A DNA stretch of 64,000 nt from contig NC_060237.1 in the NCBI RefSeq assembly GCF_021155775.2, positions 22,218,970-22,282,969 on the forward strand, read 5' to 3'. The translations under genes were made by a program, and so were the position numbers. The stretch's first letter is position 1; the number at the start of each line of letters is the position of its first letter. Shown one piece after another: positions 36,023-50,048 of this stretch. This DNA is from Neodiprion pinetum. Taxonomy: Eukaryota > Arthropoda > Insecta > Hymenoptera > Diprionidae. The notes under the pieces were generated by a model that did no database searches, had not been told where the DNA came from, and saw nothing but the letters and a program-made list of their open reading frames with translations.

Positions 36023-38288
36023 AGTGAACCCGGTAAGGTCGCATAATTCTATAATTCATTATCTAACCAATCCATCGCCAATTTTCATACACAATAAATC
36101 AGTACATATTCAATAATATTACGCGGTAAGGACCGTATTTCAACTGGTATTTGAGGATTGATTGGAGAGGCGAAGGCATTATGAGAATTCCCCCCCAACT
36201 TGATATCGACGCGAGAACAGAATTTCGGCAGCTTTATATACCTAACGTGAAATTATTGCTCTCTGATACATTTTGTTCGAAATATGTATATATACGCGAC
36301 GAACTGGTACATACCGTTTCAATCACTCGACCCGGGCTGTAATTGCTTGTTAAAAATATCCGCAGCACGGGTCAAACCAAAGGAGTTAATACGGGTGCAA
36401 TCTATACCGGAGAAAATATATATTTCATGATTTATTGTAAATCATAAGAATATATTATAGCATGTATAGGACGGAGTTATTTCCAGTGGTGTTTCGAGTT
36501 AAGTCTGGTGGCAGTGGTGGCCGCGTCCTGCGGCGAGAAGAGGCAATTTGGCGCGAGGGTTCTTCTCAACAAGGAAACACTTTCGAGTCACTATAATTCA
36601 TCCAGGACTTGGGACTATGACACTCAATGAAGCCTCGTTGAATTCGCTGTCAGTTTCTTCCCGTTTCTCCACAGCGAAGAAAAAAATCTCACACAGTTTT
36701 GAAAAGATAGAAAAAATGTTCAGCCCTACCTTGCTGTTACGAACCGGGTAAAATCGATAGTTCGTCAATTAAACGTCTCCTATCTTGATAAAAAAAAATT
36801 TGATTTTTGCCCCGATTGCGAGTAATTGATTCGCGTTCGCATAGTAACGCGAATGAGACTTTTGGCTTCAGAAGTTTGGAACACGCGGAGTCCTTGCACC
36901 GTGTAGATTTGCATCGACTTAAATTAGGTACGCCTATCCGAGCTAACGTAAGTTGTTCCGTATAATAGTAATAACAACAGAGTTGGAAATCATTAATCAT
37001 TCTGATTGCTGCGGTAGAGATATATCACACACGTGCTGCGTAAAATCTCAACAGTCCGACACTTTAAACGCAAATCGTTTTTTATACCTGCGGTAGAACT
37101 TGACGAGCCATAAATCCTGAACGTTTAGAAAAGCAATTTAAAAGTTTAACAGCCCCGCTATACTCAGCAAGCGTGGAAAAATTAACTTTCACCTAGTTTT
37201 TGATTTATACCGAAGGTTTGACCGGCCATGCGTTACGCCTGACCTGTTTATTTGGCTTCTGTTTTATTCATTCCATTTGCAACATTGTTTGCCAACCCTT
37301 CCAGGTTGAACATTGGTTTCAATGAGTTTCTCCCTGCGGCCGAATAGCAACCGTCAGTACATGATAACATGAAAACACTGTCCCCGTTGGTGCACTTTGC
37401 ACCCGCATACTTTGATCTTTGGTATCACAGCGGCGACAGACTCGAATTGGTGAGCGAACTAGGGAGTCGGGTTCGTTTACTTTTCTTTTTTAATTTCATT
37501 GAAAGGATGCTCGCCTGAACGGGTAGATATGTACCACCGCCTCGCCCCTGCGGGAAATAATGCAGGAACGGAAAAGTTGCCGAATTCGTAGGAAACTTTA
37601 CCTTCCAAGGAACTTAAAACGTGACATCGATCGGCCAACATTTCGTGTTCTGAAATTACTTGAAAAAGGGCATTGTCCTTCTCTACGTCAGGCTCGAAAG
37701 CTTGAGTACGTCTGCTCGTGTCAAAGAGTGTTCCGTCTCCAACTGCCTCCGTAAGCCTTCGAACGATCTACCCCGCCAAAACACAATTTCGAAAATCAGT
37801 CAAAATCCCATTGCACATTTCATTCGTCAGTGTGTCAAATGAATGTTGGTAAATCCGTGCACTATCCTTGGGTCGCTTAGACGACGTAAACACTCTCTGG
37901 GTCGCACAGAGACTAGTGTTTCTTTTGGCCTTTATTACTGAACCCTACCCCGCCATTACGCCATTAATGGGATCAGATGGAAGATTATGAACCGCCCCGA
38001 AAGTGCGCAATGCATATTAATATTCGCGTAGGCCAGCTAGCTACCAACGCAGCCGAGCTTTACCGCCCCCACTTCTTGGTTACCCCAGCTTTTACCCCGT
38101 TCATCTTTTTTGGAATCTTCCCTCTCTCTAGGAAAAAGAGAGCGGAGGCATCCGCCACCCTCAACCGCTGCTCGGTGAGAGTTTAATCACTGAACCAACC
38201 CCCGTAATAACGGGAGGAGTGCGTTCTGCGAACCGCCCCTTGGTTTGGGGCGCCAAGAGCCAGGATCCCGCGGCCCTGATCGCCGGCC
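36023..38288. other. Non-coding stretch with one small hairpin
   Basis: A short AT-rich hairpin (ATGATTTA, loop TTG, TAAATCAT; 36427-36445) is extended by imperfect pairing of the AT-rich flanks. Otherwise there are only short frames without domains. From about 38000 the sequence becomes GC-rich, leading into the segment at 38.3 kb. Confidence 0.45.
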
Positions 38289-38603
38289 TCACCCCCCGTC
38301 CGCCGCAGGATGCGGACTGGATACATGGATACAGAGGAATAACCACCCCTCAGGAAACGGCACAGAGGTGGGAAGTATCAATGTAAATTTGGTCGTCTCT
38401 GCAGGCTCCGGAGATGAGTTTTGAGGTCGAACAAAAGACACTCTGAGCTCGGAAAATCCCACCTTCACCTCTTCCGATTCGAGGACAATCTCGCATGCGT
38501 TGGCAGCGTCACGGTACAGACAGACCTCCTCCTCTAGCGGTTCAGTTTTCCCAATCCTTGGCCGGCAAATTACAATCTCCCATTGTGGTGGCCACCCGCC
38601 CAC
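38289..38603 (-). CDS. Exon-like or transposon-derived minus-strand frame, unrecognised
   Basis: A 104-codon frame in a GC-rich island (about 38040-38690). Its middle reads like real protein, with segments such as YRDAANACEIVLESEEVKVG and ETTKFTLILPTSVPFPEG and G/C-leaning third positions. Possible splice sites bound the core: an acceptor CTAG before 38533 and a donor GTGAGG at 38292-38287, giving about 241 nt. The downstream stop falls in that donor, as expected of an exon. The abrupt island in AT-richer DNA also fits a fragment of a mobile element. No reverse transcriptase, zinc knuckle or other named motif is present. Confidence 0.2.
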   Translation of the reverse strand: MGGWPPQWEIVICRPRIGKTEPLEEEVCLYRDAANACEIVLESEEVKVGFSELRVSFVRPQNSSPEPAETTKFTLILPTSVPFPEGWLFLCIHVSSPHPAADGG

Positions 38604-41600
38604 TAACCATAGAATCCCCCGCTCCTAGGATCGTTTAAGTCAACCTATGACGGCTGAATGCCCTCCGGTCAACATCTCGGGTTCGTTACGCCCGATGCTT
38701 AATAGTTTTCGGAGAACCGAGTCTTCCGCTTGTCATATGTTTCCGTAAATGATTTCGTTCGCGATTTTTTCGCCCTTGGCTGATGCGTATTTATTTCACT
38801 TGACCATTAATATCGTTTCGGGTTCGCGCAGGGGTAAAATTGAAAATATTACAGACACCGTTCTCAGAGATGCTTCCTTTTCTTCCGCGATACGGTGCGG
38901 CGTTATCCGGGCACTTTGCGATTTCATTGTTCAACTTGTCAGGAACACGGCAGCCTTAAAAGAGGAATAAGTTTGAAATTCGTAATTAACAGCCTCTGGG
39001 GGATCCTCTCTCAGAGAACCGTTAGCTTTCCGAACATTTTCTCAGTGGCGAATGGGTTATTTCCGATTCTCTGTACATCGGTGTAATCGCGATTACAAAT
39101 CGCACGGATAAAACGGTACCATTTTGTAACCCCTTTCAATCATTGGCGTCTCAAAGATGGATGAGCATCCGAAGTTTAATTACCGATGGAACGGCGGTCC
39201 CTCTGACGTTTATCCTTCGACCTCGTGTGCAGTTTAGCCACAAATGGCGTCCTTCGAATCCCATCGAGATGAACAGGTATGGAATTATTTATCGCATCAC
39301 TTAGGCGGTCTCAGGCTACTTCAGTTTCTATATAGACTTATTGACCAACTTCCGATACGCACATTGTTGACCCCGAAATTATTATGCTCCCGGATTGCTT
39401 CTGCTTGAATCTGTACAAGTAGTTGAAATAAAAACATCACTATCCAGTTCCTTACTTTTTCGGTTGACGAAATGCTTAGCAACCCCCGCGACTTTAAAAT
39501 ACAGATTTCTCCGATTTCCTGAAGATGCTACGAGCGCTCTCGACGCACTTGAGATGCACGGGTATTGTAATATCCAACACAAAGCTTTGCATAGGTATAT
39601 ATTGATGAAGAAGCGGTATCAATTTATTTACTTTCCCTTGGTTCTTTTATATTTTTTGCCGCAAGAGAGGACGAGTTTCGTCATATCTGGGATCTCAGAG
39701 TGATTTGTCTCAATTTTTCGCTAGGTTGAATGGGAAAAAAATTCGAATGATTATATTTGAATTTTCATGGGGACAGTTGTAGCTTGCTATTTTCATTCCG
39801 AGATTGAGTTGACTGTATTTTCATATCTCAACCGCCTCTACGGAAAAATACTCCGGCTATGACGAGTCCCAATTTCCTTGTAAATGTTTTCTCTGTTTAA
39901 ATTTTTCTCGTTTCGAATAATATGAAAACTTTCCCGAGTACGTGTATACGGTATATTGTATATAGCTTCAAAATTTTCTCTGAAAATGGTCGAAACTTCG
40001 AATTGCGAATAGCTTCTGCACCGGGGCTGAGAAACCCTCCGTGATTTTGAATAAAGTGAGGTATGCGAATTACCGGAATGACCCTAGCGAAGCGTGACAG
40101 CGTGCGACAGAAATTCTGACGCCCAGTGCCGCCACGTCGTTACAACGACATCCAATTACCTTGAAGCTGCAAATGACGGCCAGGAATTGTCATTGCAATA
40201 TAAATACTCCAGAAGGATGATTAAATTCGTTCACTATAAGCAACCGATAACAATAATTATGATGCCAAGTTACTCTGGCCCCAACTAAACACGTGATACG
40301 TTTAAGTATAAACAAACAGAAGCGGTTGGCACTAAAACCAATTTCTGACCGAAATAAGCTAACTGAAAAACTTATGAGCCCTTTTTTTTAGAACACTCGC
40401 CGATTAATATTATAGACGACACATACGCAGTCTTTTTTAATGCAATTTTGTAATTAAACAAACTGGTCAAGTAGTTGCGCATACGATTTGACGTTTCTTG
40501 ATTATTTTGGCAAAACTGGATCAACTTCACAGACCACTTACATATCGCATTGTGCAGGAAAGAGGAGAAATGTTTGCTAATCACAGAGCTTAGGGTGACC
40601 GAGCAGCTAGTAAACAGCTCAGCAAAAACATTCCAAATCAAGTATCTCGTATTTTCTGAGTTCTTGGAAATTTGTAGCCACAATTGAGGATAACGACATT
40701 CCCGCCATGTCTCTTTGTTCTGACAGAAATTTCGTTACCTCTGCATCCACTCCAGGGTTAAAGCCAGTAAGAACCATGGATTTCCCTCTCTCCTAGTTTA
40801 AATCTCACCCATAAAGGCATTTCGTCAAATTTCAGTGCAGGTAGTAAGCAAAAAAATACAGACAAAGAGCACATCACGCGTATTTAAAACCTCACCGCGA
40901 CATATAACTTTCATTTTACAAGTGAAAGAAAAAAAAAAAAATACACACATAGTAATTATAGACAATTAGAGACATAATTATTTTCAACCAGCGTATGGCC
41001 ATCGCGTATATTTTTACACACGAAACAAATCGTTCAGGAAGCTTGGCAGAGTCTCACGCTAGGTAGATACCCTGAACAAATAATCCTTTTCCAGTGGTTT
41101 ATGGACCGACTAAATTTCGATTGGAGTAAAAATTTGAAGGGGGAGACGTAGGCCACGCTTCGTCGAACCTCGTAAAATATATTGACAAGCGTTTAACAGA
41201 TGTCGGGTGGTGTTCTCGTCAGCGATACATCAAGAGCGTTAATCGAACACTTGACAAGCCTGTTTCCCCACTAACCAACCCTTTACCTATCCTTGTATTT
41301 TATCCGGAGTATCCAGTTTCTAACTTATAGTGACGCGGGGACGACGCTCAGCTACTCTAAGGGTTTGAGCAATTTCACTCAACGCCACTCGCAGATTTAT
41401 AAAGCGGTAACAATGACGCTGAAAATTCGATACTGCAAACTTACGCAGGGTTCTCAGCTCCAGACACTCGTCGACTTTCTCCTCATCAGACGAAGTTCTC
41501 GTGCAACGTATAATCGAGTTGTTTACCAAGTAACCCAACTATCCACGAATGGTTGAATAACGTACCGTCGACCGTTAGTTAGGGTAGAAATGCTGTCAAT

Positions 41601-44600
41601 CGATTACCAGCGACACATTTTTCCATTCGATTCAGAACTGAACAGGAGTTGAGAATCAGATTCGCAAATCATTTCATTAAATCAAAATTTGTCACTACGG
41701 AAATAGAACAGAAATTCTAGGTGTTTTCGCTGCCTATATCCGTAATGTCTCAAACACACGTTAAAGCGACTTGCAGTTTTATGATCACGCTAAAAGTTGG
41801 ATAAATCGATGGCTATTTTGTGATAAAAGTTGGCGCTTAGGTAGCCCGGACGTCTGGAAGAGTATTTATGTTCGACATATCCTTAGACCGGTAACAGCTG
41901 TAACAACGGCAGTTCCGAATGAAATATCTTAAAAGTTTAATGACGCAACTTTTTTTCAACCTGAGCTCAAGAACTGCGCTGCAGAATGCCTTCGGTCTGC
42001 ACCGCATATTCCGTGTAAAACTTTACAACGGTTTCGTTGTTCTTGCGTGGATGAATTTTTTATGCAGTTGAAACGAACGAGCGAAATTATGCAGCCGAGG
42101 AATATTTCCCGAGGCAAATTTGTTACACCTTTAATGTTTTTTTCAGAGCAGGCAAATTTCAAGTTATATTTAGAATTCCTCAATTTTTACATAAGCAGAC
42201 ACACTTGCATTTGGGTAACTTATACACGTTACATCTCGCGATTAGAGAATAAACTAGTTTAGTCTTTCTCCGAATACCCCACCGCTCCAAGTTGCAGTTT
42301 TCTCGTATCCCCTGGCAATATGATATATATATATACACCTATGCATAAGTAAACTCTCAGGACCCAGGCATAATGGCATCTGTCAAATCACGGTGTGCTC
42401 TGGACCTGACAGCCCCACAAGACTCGAGGCATCGCAAAATATTTATAAACTTGGCGAAAACCACTTTCGTGTTTTGTCCAAATTGTTGGTGCTGCGTCGG
42501 CTGAAGTACGGAATCTTTTGGTTGCTTGAAAATTTAACTCGTGCCTCCGGATTATTCCTCCTCGAATGAATTCTCACTCACGCTGATTTCCGCAAGAAGG
42601 CATCAATTTTCCCAAGTGTATTTTAACTGCGAAATGGCGGGAATGAAGTGTGTCAACGAATAGCATCGTAAAGCCAGCTCAAAGCAAAACCGAATTAATA
42701 AATCAACAATATTTTAGTTATTAACGACAAGACACGTGGAATCCTGCGAAGTGTAACCGGGGTTATAATTGGAAAGGATGCTGGAGTTGAAATTTAACAG
42801 GAGATACATTTCCCCTTCGGATGAGTCCTGAAATTTCATTGAGCTTATTGAGGGTGTAATTAAAAGTCAAATTTCATATTCCAAATAAAAAAATCCGAGA
42901 TTATTCGCTGACGCGCATCCATTTTCCGTCAGATCAGCGGTACCAAAGCGATATAATTTTCACCTCTAGAAATAAAAAGTCCGAAGCCGATTTGACACCA
43001 TGCTCTATCTTCCACTTCGTCGAGCTGTAAAAGATCTGATATACCACAACGATACGATACAAAGTCGCAAGTCACCCAGTCTGAAGACTTATCACAACTG
43101 CACGGTGATAAATTCTGTCGAGACAGATCAGTCGTTCAAAAATACGCTAGTATACATGCCGCTTGCCAGACTTTCGCTGATCGAGTGAGTGAGATCCGCG
43201 GTTTTGAGGTGAATAAGAATAATAAGAAGGAAAACCGCACGAGGAAAATGATATTAAGAAAAGAAAAAATGTAAAAAAAGAAAAAAAAAAACAACAACAT
43301 GAAAGGTACGGCATCTTCGATCCTCGGGTTTTATAGACAGTTATAGGACGTCTGGAAAGCTTAAGATAAACCGCGGTGCGACAAGATGTCTCCAGCCTCC
43401 GTACTCTTCTCACCCTGCGCCACCACCCCCGTACATATGTATACAATACAAGCGAATACCTGTATCTTAGATATGGCTTGTACACTATGCAGGCTATGTA
43501 CCAGCGCTAAGCGTGTTTCCCTGAAGCTGACAGATTAGCTTACCGTATTTTCTAGCCGAAGGTACGACGACACCTTCGGTTCCAATACTGGCTGTGCAGG
43601 GCGGCGCGGTTTACACAGAGACAGGATCTCACACATCGACGTGCAGCTAACGCTCTTTCGGAAAACCGGGTTACGGTTCAACGCCAATAATTGCACTTTA
43701 TATTTAGATTGGTGAGTGCTCGACGTGATGTCGCGAAGAAGCAATTCTGACGTGGCCGTGTAAATCGTTTCCTAACACCGTGCACAAGGTGTTAAACTGT
43801 GAAACAAGTTTGCAATGAAATTATTCCAACCTGGATCGATAAATTGGATTTGACTCGCTCTGACCACCTTGACTTTAACCATCTTGAACCTATCGAATGG
43901 CAGAGTCTGCAACAATGCAGACGAAGATGCGGCGCATTCTGAAATTTTCTTGACACTTTCGCTGCTTGTAGTTAATTGCGAGCCGGTCTCCCTTGTTGGG
44001 ATTTAAGGAAAATTAAAATGAGTAGCCGGCGTTAGGATCGACTCGCTCTTTCACTTGCCCGTAAAGGAAACGGAAGCAATGAAAACGCAAAGATATCATC
44101 CCTTCGTTTCGTGCCGAGATCGACGGTCGGCTGACGCCGCGATCTTTCAATGTCATTTCCTATACGAAAGTCGTTAAACGGTCTGAGAGATCATCCTAAG
44201 AAGAGTTTCCCTCCCAACGAAATCATGCCAGTGACTTCTTTTTATCGCCGTCGTAATTGCAGGGTGTTAAGGTTTACAGTTCTCCATTGCGCTTTCCGCG
44301 ATACGGTTTGCCGGTTTTTACGATTCTTCCTCCGCAGCATATCTTCTCCTACGGTTGAAAAATAAAACAGAGACCGGAGAGAATGCATGGAACGAAAGAC
44401 ACGTGCGTCAGCAGTGTAAAGAGATGACGATGGCGCGCAATTAACTACTGCACGCATATCCACATCTTCGCCGCATATCTTGAAACACCCACAAAATTAC
44501 TTCGTTCCCCTCTATTTTTCACGATTTATTCACCGAAGAAGCATCGCGGTTTTCGTCGCTGCCGTTTCGGAATGCCGTGAACTCCGCAGTAACACGAGAA

Positions 44601-46730
44601 ACATGTATTACGTGCAATTGCGAAGATTGGAAGCGGAAAGTTTACCAACACCATCACCGTTCCAGCGGTGAATCTTAAGATTTATTTTCGTTGAAATTAA
44701 TCAAGATCAACGTAGCGTGATTTCGAGAAAGACTCGAAGCGTCGGAAGATGGCTGCTTCAAGCTCGCACGTCTCTATCCGATGGATGTTCGTAATCCACC
44801 CTTCGGTCGTTCGGCTTCGGTGCGGGATTGGGTTCGGCGAGTATTGCCGGCTGGGAAAACGATACAAATTGAATCGGGTCGCGGAGGAAATTATCATTTC
44901 CATCCGGTTATTGGTTGGCGGAAGCTGGGGGTAACTTGATCACGAGGATCCATCCGGATTGCGGTGCAGATGCAGTGGAGTCCCTCTCCGCAGTGCCTCG
45001 AAAAGCTGCAACTATCGCCCCGAGTAACGCGTCGATATCTCGCGATTACTCTGTGATCCCTTGGAATTAATTGAATTTAATAAAAAGTAACCGGACCAGC
45101 TAATCACGTCGTACGATCCCCGAGCTTTGCCCCCGGAGCTACTCGCGGATTTTCTCACCCCTGCAGCTCGGCTTCGTCGGGCAATTTAACTGGACTCCGA
45201 TTGAACGCTAACCACCGTTGGGCAAGCCAGGCTTCGGAAGGTTCCGTGAAAAGACAAGGGTCTAAAAGCGACCTGCACTGTACGTACAAACGTGAACGTA
45301 TATATTTTAAATCAACTCGAGAAATCCCGCCCCTGAAGACCCGCCGGATGTTTGGTCATCAAACACGCGCTCCCCTTGGACACTGAATTTCTTCCACGAT
45401 TTGGAACGCCAGCTTTCGGTTGTATGTATATTTTCTGTACATCGGTTGTCAAGGATAAGTGTGACTATGTAACACAGATTCACGAAAATCATCTTGGCTC
45501 GTGATAATTGAATTGTTTCGAGATAAAACGTTAATCAAATAGAGACTGTGTGGCGAACTCCGAACATTGGTATCTCGCAAGATTCCTGGCGCAGATATAT
45601 GTACAGGATTTTACTCTCTCGCATAGTCGATTCGGTGCTTCTCGGTAAAAACAAAAAAAATAAAAAAAATTAGATCCAAAAGTTTGTCGAACTTTACTCT
45701 TAGAATGAAGAAAAAAATGTAAAAAAAATAAAATATCGAGGGAAAGAAACGAGCAACCAAACCACGTTCAACTGGCTCGGCGCATCTCTATCGTCGATAA
45801 CCTTTCCCAATTGGCATCTTGGCGTAACAGCTATCCGTCCTGACAAATAAAAATAAATCAAGGGTGTCGGGGCGAGCCAATGAAAAAGTTGGACTGCAGC
45901 CAAACAGCTTTCATCCCCCGAGTTTGCCCCTTTTCTTTTTATACTCGAAACCTCCCCGCGTCCCGCGTTCTCACCGCACTCGCGTTAAATAATTCCAATT
46001 TTTATTGCGTCGTCAGTTGCAGGCATACCAGGCGGTAAAAAGAGTCCCCGGCAATAACCGGGAAGGGAGGAGCTTCCCTCGATTCTTCAATAACTTTGAC
46101 AAGAGCAAGCAGGAAACTCAATTTCACACTAGGTATATAACACGCTTACCGCCAATGAGAAGGATAAACTTTTCACCGACGTGCGAAAGAGAAATAGTAC
46201 GAGCGGCTTTTTCAAAATTAGTCGAGGAAATTACGTTTCAAGAATATCATCCTCACCTCGCGTTTCGACGTCATAGGCTTCCCGACGAAGTGGGGAAAAG
46301 CGGAGTGGCGCCACGTATCAGTGTTCGAATTGGCCCGAGAGTTGGTACGACTGCACAGTGTAGGCATCCTAGGAAGCCACTCGGCTCGTGAATATTAGAA
46401 AAGGCGCTTCCACACTAAACAGCACAAAGCCCGGACAAGCTTGGACACAAAGTGTACGGGGAGATCTGAGCGCACAACGACTCTACATTATGCAGCTAAC
46501 CTACATCCTGGCTTCCGCCTGGCGCCCCTGCGAAGGTGAGAGAGCCCTGCAAGCTCTCCGGATGCTCGACGAAACATCGAGTTATGCTTGACCAAACTTC
46601 ACCGCAGCGACATACCGGATCTTGGCACGCTTATGATTAAGGGTTGAGCGTCTGCAAGCTACGGTTGGCTTTGGATCTTGCCCGTATATCTTGCATCGAG
46701 TTCGCACACGGCTATGTACAAGCGTTTATG
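38604..46730. other. Non-coding stretch, nothing recognised
   Basis: About 8 kb of mostly AT-rich sequence with short frames only. It contains several A- and T-runs (for example an A-run near 40928-40940). The 112-codon minus-strand frame at 43147-43485 and the 128-codon plus-strand frame at 46005-46391 have no recognisable domains. Confidence 0.45.
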
Positions 46731-46869
46731 GTATATATATATATAAATGTGTGTATATATATATATACACACACATATATATGTGTATGTATATATGTAT
46801 ATATGTATATATACACACACAATATACATAATATACGTGTATATATATATATATATATATACACATATA
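46731..46869. repeat. Compound TA/CA/TG microsatellite, about 139 nt
   Basis: Alternating blocks of TA, TG, CA and TATG, almost entirely alternating purine-pyrimidine, so prone to cruciform or Z-DNA forms. The Tyr/Ile/Thr/His-rich frames on both strands (46644-47111, 46712-46954, 46747-47016) are artefacts of the repeat. Confidence 0.95.
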
Positions 46870-49800
46870 GTCGAGACTCACGCAGGCCTATATCCATCAA
46901 ATCATCCTCCCTCGGCTTCCTCAAGAGGGTTCCAGTCGTTCGGGGAAAAGACATTTCTCAACAAATCAGAATCCAGCTATACCTACAACCTACACCCAAC
47001 CCAAGCAGTACGATAAAACTTTTGGTTAAATTGAACCGGCGATCGGTAAACGGCTCGAAGAAAAAGTTGAAAGTGCTTTTAACATTTCTCACAAATTTAT
47101 ATCCCCCCTGACAAGTCAGGCACTTAAATATCAACGAATAATGAGGCGAAAAACACAATTAACCATCCGACGACCGTTGTCATTTTTTTATTCGATCGAT
47201 CCGCATTCAGTGAGCAATTAGTGAATGGCAATTAGAGCATTCGCGGAGGACCGGGGGTATCATGGAATACTGGGATTTAAATTGCAGGCATTTACGTTCT
47301 TTTTTTAATCTATAAATGGACGGATAGCCACACTGGATTGTACAAGATTAAAATGATTGCTGAATATATCTGGTGGCAGTTATTTTATACCTATCACCGA
47401 TTCATTTCATTTAATCAGCAAACCTTTCGATACACAACATTTTCTCGATAAAAACCGATGAGAAATTAACACTCGGTGCTGCCAGCAATGGTTTTCAGCA
47501 ATTTGTACTCCAGGTAACTGTTCTCCATGTTCTCGCCTTCAGCGCGTATGAGAAACAGCAGAGTAGATAATTTTTACAGCTATTTGAAGTTAGGTATACG
47601 TGCCACGTGGATCTGGAGTGGAACTGGATCTTGAATCTTGTTTATTCTTCACTCCACACGATATATTTGCGGCTTTTTATAAATTGCTTCAACGCTATTG
47701 CGTCGATAACTGCAACGCGGAGTTACGGCTGAAAATAAGTGAGTAGAGATTGAAGAGGACTTGTCCCTTGGTCAGTAACGGTGTGAGAGATTCGAGGTGA
47801 AACGAACTAATATCAGTACGTACACTTCACTGTACTGTCGGTGAACTACGGAAACACAATTACAGAGTTACCTTTTCAAACTCGCGCCAATAAGGTATTA
47901 ATGTTGTATTGTGTGCTTGTTGGAAAGCCACAATTCCATTACCAACTTTTTCCCGAAACATGCTCATCGTTCAATTTGATTGACTAAGACGCAAATTTAG
48001 AGTCCAAATTTGATCAGGCGTGAAATCGCTAGACGTGAATTAATTATATGAATGCAACTATCGTTTGAAAGGTTTTATAGCATTTTGGAGGAGCTGAGAC
48101 ATCCGTCTTTCATTTCGAGACAGTCAACGATCACTAAAACTTTTGATGGCGTCCTCGGCATGCAGTTGAATTGATCGACTGTCAAAGATCGATTTTAAGT
48201 ATATTTTAAAGGTACATGTTGAAAAATAATCACATAAATGGGAGAAAAGTGATTTACAGTCTATGACCTGTAATACAATCAATTATGCAAAAAACCGTAC
48301 GTCTATTCCATGGTAAAAGTTACATCGTAGTATTTTAAATAAGCTCCTTTATTTGGACTTTTCCACTACCGAAGAATCTCGTTCGTAAATAATCCTGCTA
48401 TTGTCGTTTTAGTTGTACACGAATCAGCGTTTCAACGACCCGATTACCTGTGTTCATAAACCAACAGATTATAATGTATTGAAAAATCATGTTCAAAAAA
48501 TTCAAATAACGAAGGTGTGCATATTGGCTTCAAAGGGTTAAACGGTCGACAAATTCTTCCCTGCGGCAAGTTTCACCCCGTTGCTGATTGTGAGAGACTG
48601 GAAGAGGGGGGGATATAGAAATGCGGTCGGTTTTATTTTCGCGAGATTTCGTGTAGAGGAATTGATAACTCCTTGCGAAATCCTGTGAAGATAAGTATGC
48701 ACTGCCGGGTAGATGAGCTTGCGGCAGTTGGCTGAGAGCAAGTATAAGGGCACGCAACGAATCCCGCCTACCTGGCGTGCTGGTGCTCAAGAAGGCATCT
48801 TTGACGAGGTAAGAGCTACAAAAGACGCGGCAGAGGCAGACGTCGGGTATTTGGGGAAGGCTTCAACCCCACGCCACCAGCCCTGCCTACCCTTAATCGT
48901 TTGAACCCCGCTTCAAACAACCGCCACCAGGATCGATATCAAGACGTCCTTCGAGCCTTCTCTTTCACCGGCAAAAGGGGAGGATCCTTTCCCAGTCTCC
49001 CGACATTTGATTCTCTTTAAAAACTTGCAGCTTGTCCTGTCATCGGCAGGGGATCCAAAATTAATCGAATCATTTTATGGAGTCAAAATTGCCCGATGAA
49101 ATCAGTAACAATTTGCCGTGTCACGCCATGGGTCAAGTTCGCTGACGTTTCAATTAAGCTTAGTTCGTTAAACGGAAAAGTCAGCGGTGCATATTGCGTG
49201 CAGTGAAATGCAACTCGAATGGCGGTTACCGGTACAAATTTAGTTACCGGTAATACTTGTTCGATTGACCAAACAATTAGATAACGACAATGTCTGACCA
49301 GCTGAAGACACATTCTCGGCCACTTGAATCTTTCTCAAATTGCACTTGAGCAACGAAATATAACGACACTCGAATCGTCAATCCCAACTCTTTTTGCTAA
49401 CCCCGTTTTCAACGCTAACTATTTTTCCGATTTTTTCACGAAAAGTGAGACCGCGCCGGCTTGATCGTTCAAAACAATTTCATCCGTGAAGAGAAAATAT
49501 ATTCAGGGGCGCAGGAGCTTAGGCGTAGCAGAGTTTAGTGGCCGTGTAGATACAAGAGATCGGGGTTAATTACTCGAAGAGAATCAGAGACGGGGATAAA
49601 TTGAGAGAGGTATAAAGACCGGGTTGGCCGACACAAAGAGAACGGGTGTAACGCGTATAACGGATTGTTCGGAACATCGTATCATTTGAGAGGGCAGTCC
49701 GGGAGGAAATAACATGCGAGGGGATGAAAGAGTAAAACTTGACTCGACCGAGCTCCGGGCATCCGCGCGAGCTTAACGACCGAAAGCGCAGGGGTTCGAC

Positions 49801-50032
49801 TCGCTCCTTCTCTGCGTTTACTTAATTAAAACCAGCCCACGCTCTTTTCTTCCCGTTTCCTTTTCCCCAGCCACGGGCCACATCTCTTTCTCTCAGCTGC
49901 TCTCGACGCGAACGTTCCCATACAACTGACCTGGGCAGAACCCGAAACGGTTCCGACGCCGGAAAATAAGCGCGGGATCGTCCGACCCGCGGGGGAGGTT
50001 CCTCCAGTTCTTTTCACGCGCTCGTAATCCCT
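46870..50032. other. Non-coding stretch, nothing recognised
   Basis: AT-rich except for GC-richer patches near 48700-48900 and 49700-50030. No supported exon. TTACCGGTA is repeated at about 49225 and 49244, a short self-complementary pair. Confidence 0.45.
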
Positions 50033-50048
50033 GGGGGGGGGGGGGGGG
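50033..50048 (+). repeat. Poly-G run, 16 nt
   Basis: Sixteen G followed by AG and an A-run. It generates poly-Pro in the minus-strand frames 49826-50071 and 49893-50090, which are artefacts. The length may be uncertain in any assembly. Confidence 0.95.

Noticed and set aside
46644..47111. 155-codon plus-strand frame with Tyr/Ile/Thr runs
   Set aside because: Product of the TA/CA microsatellite.
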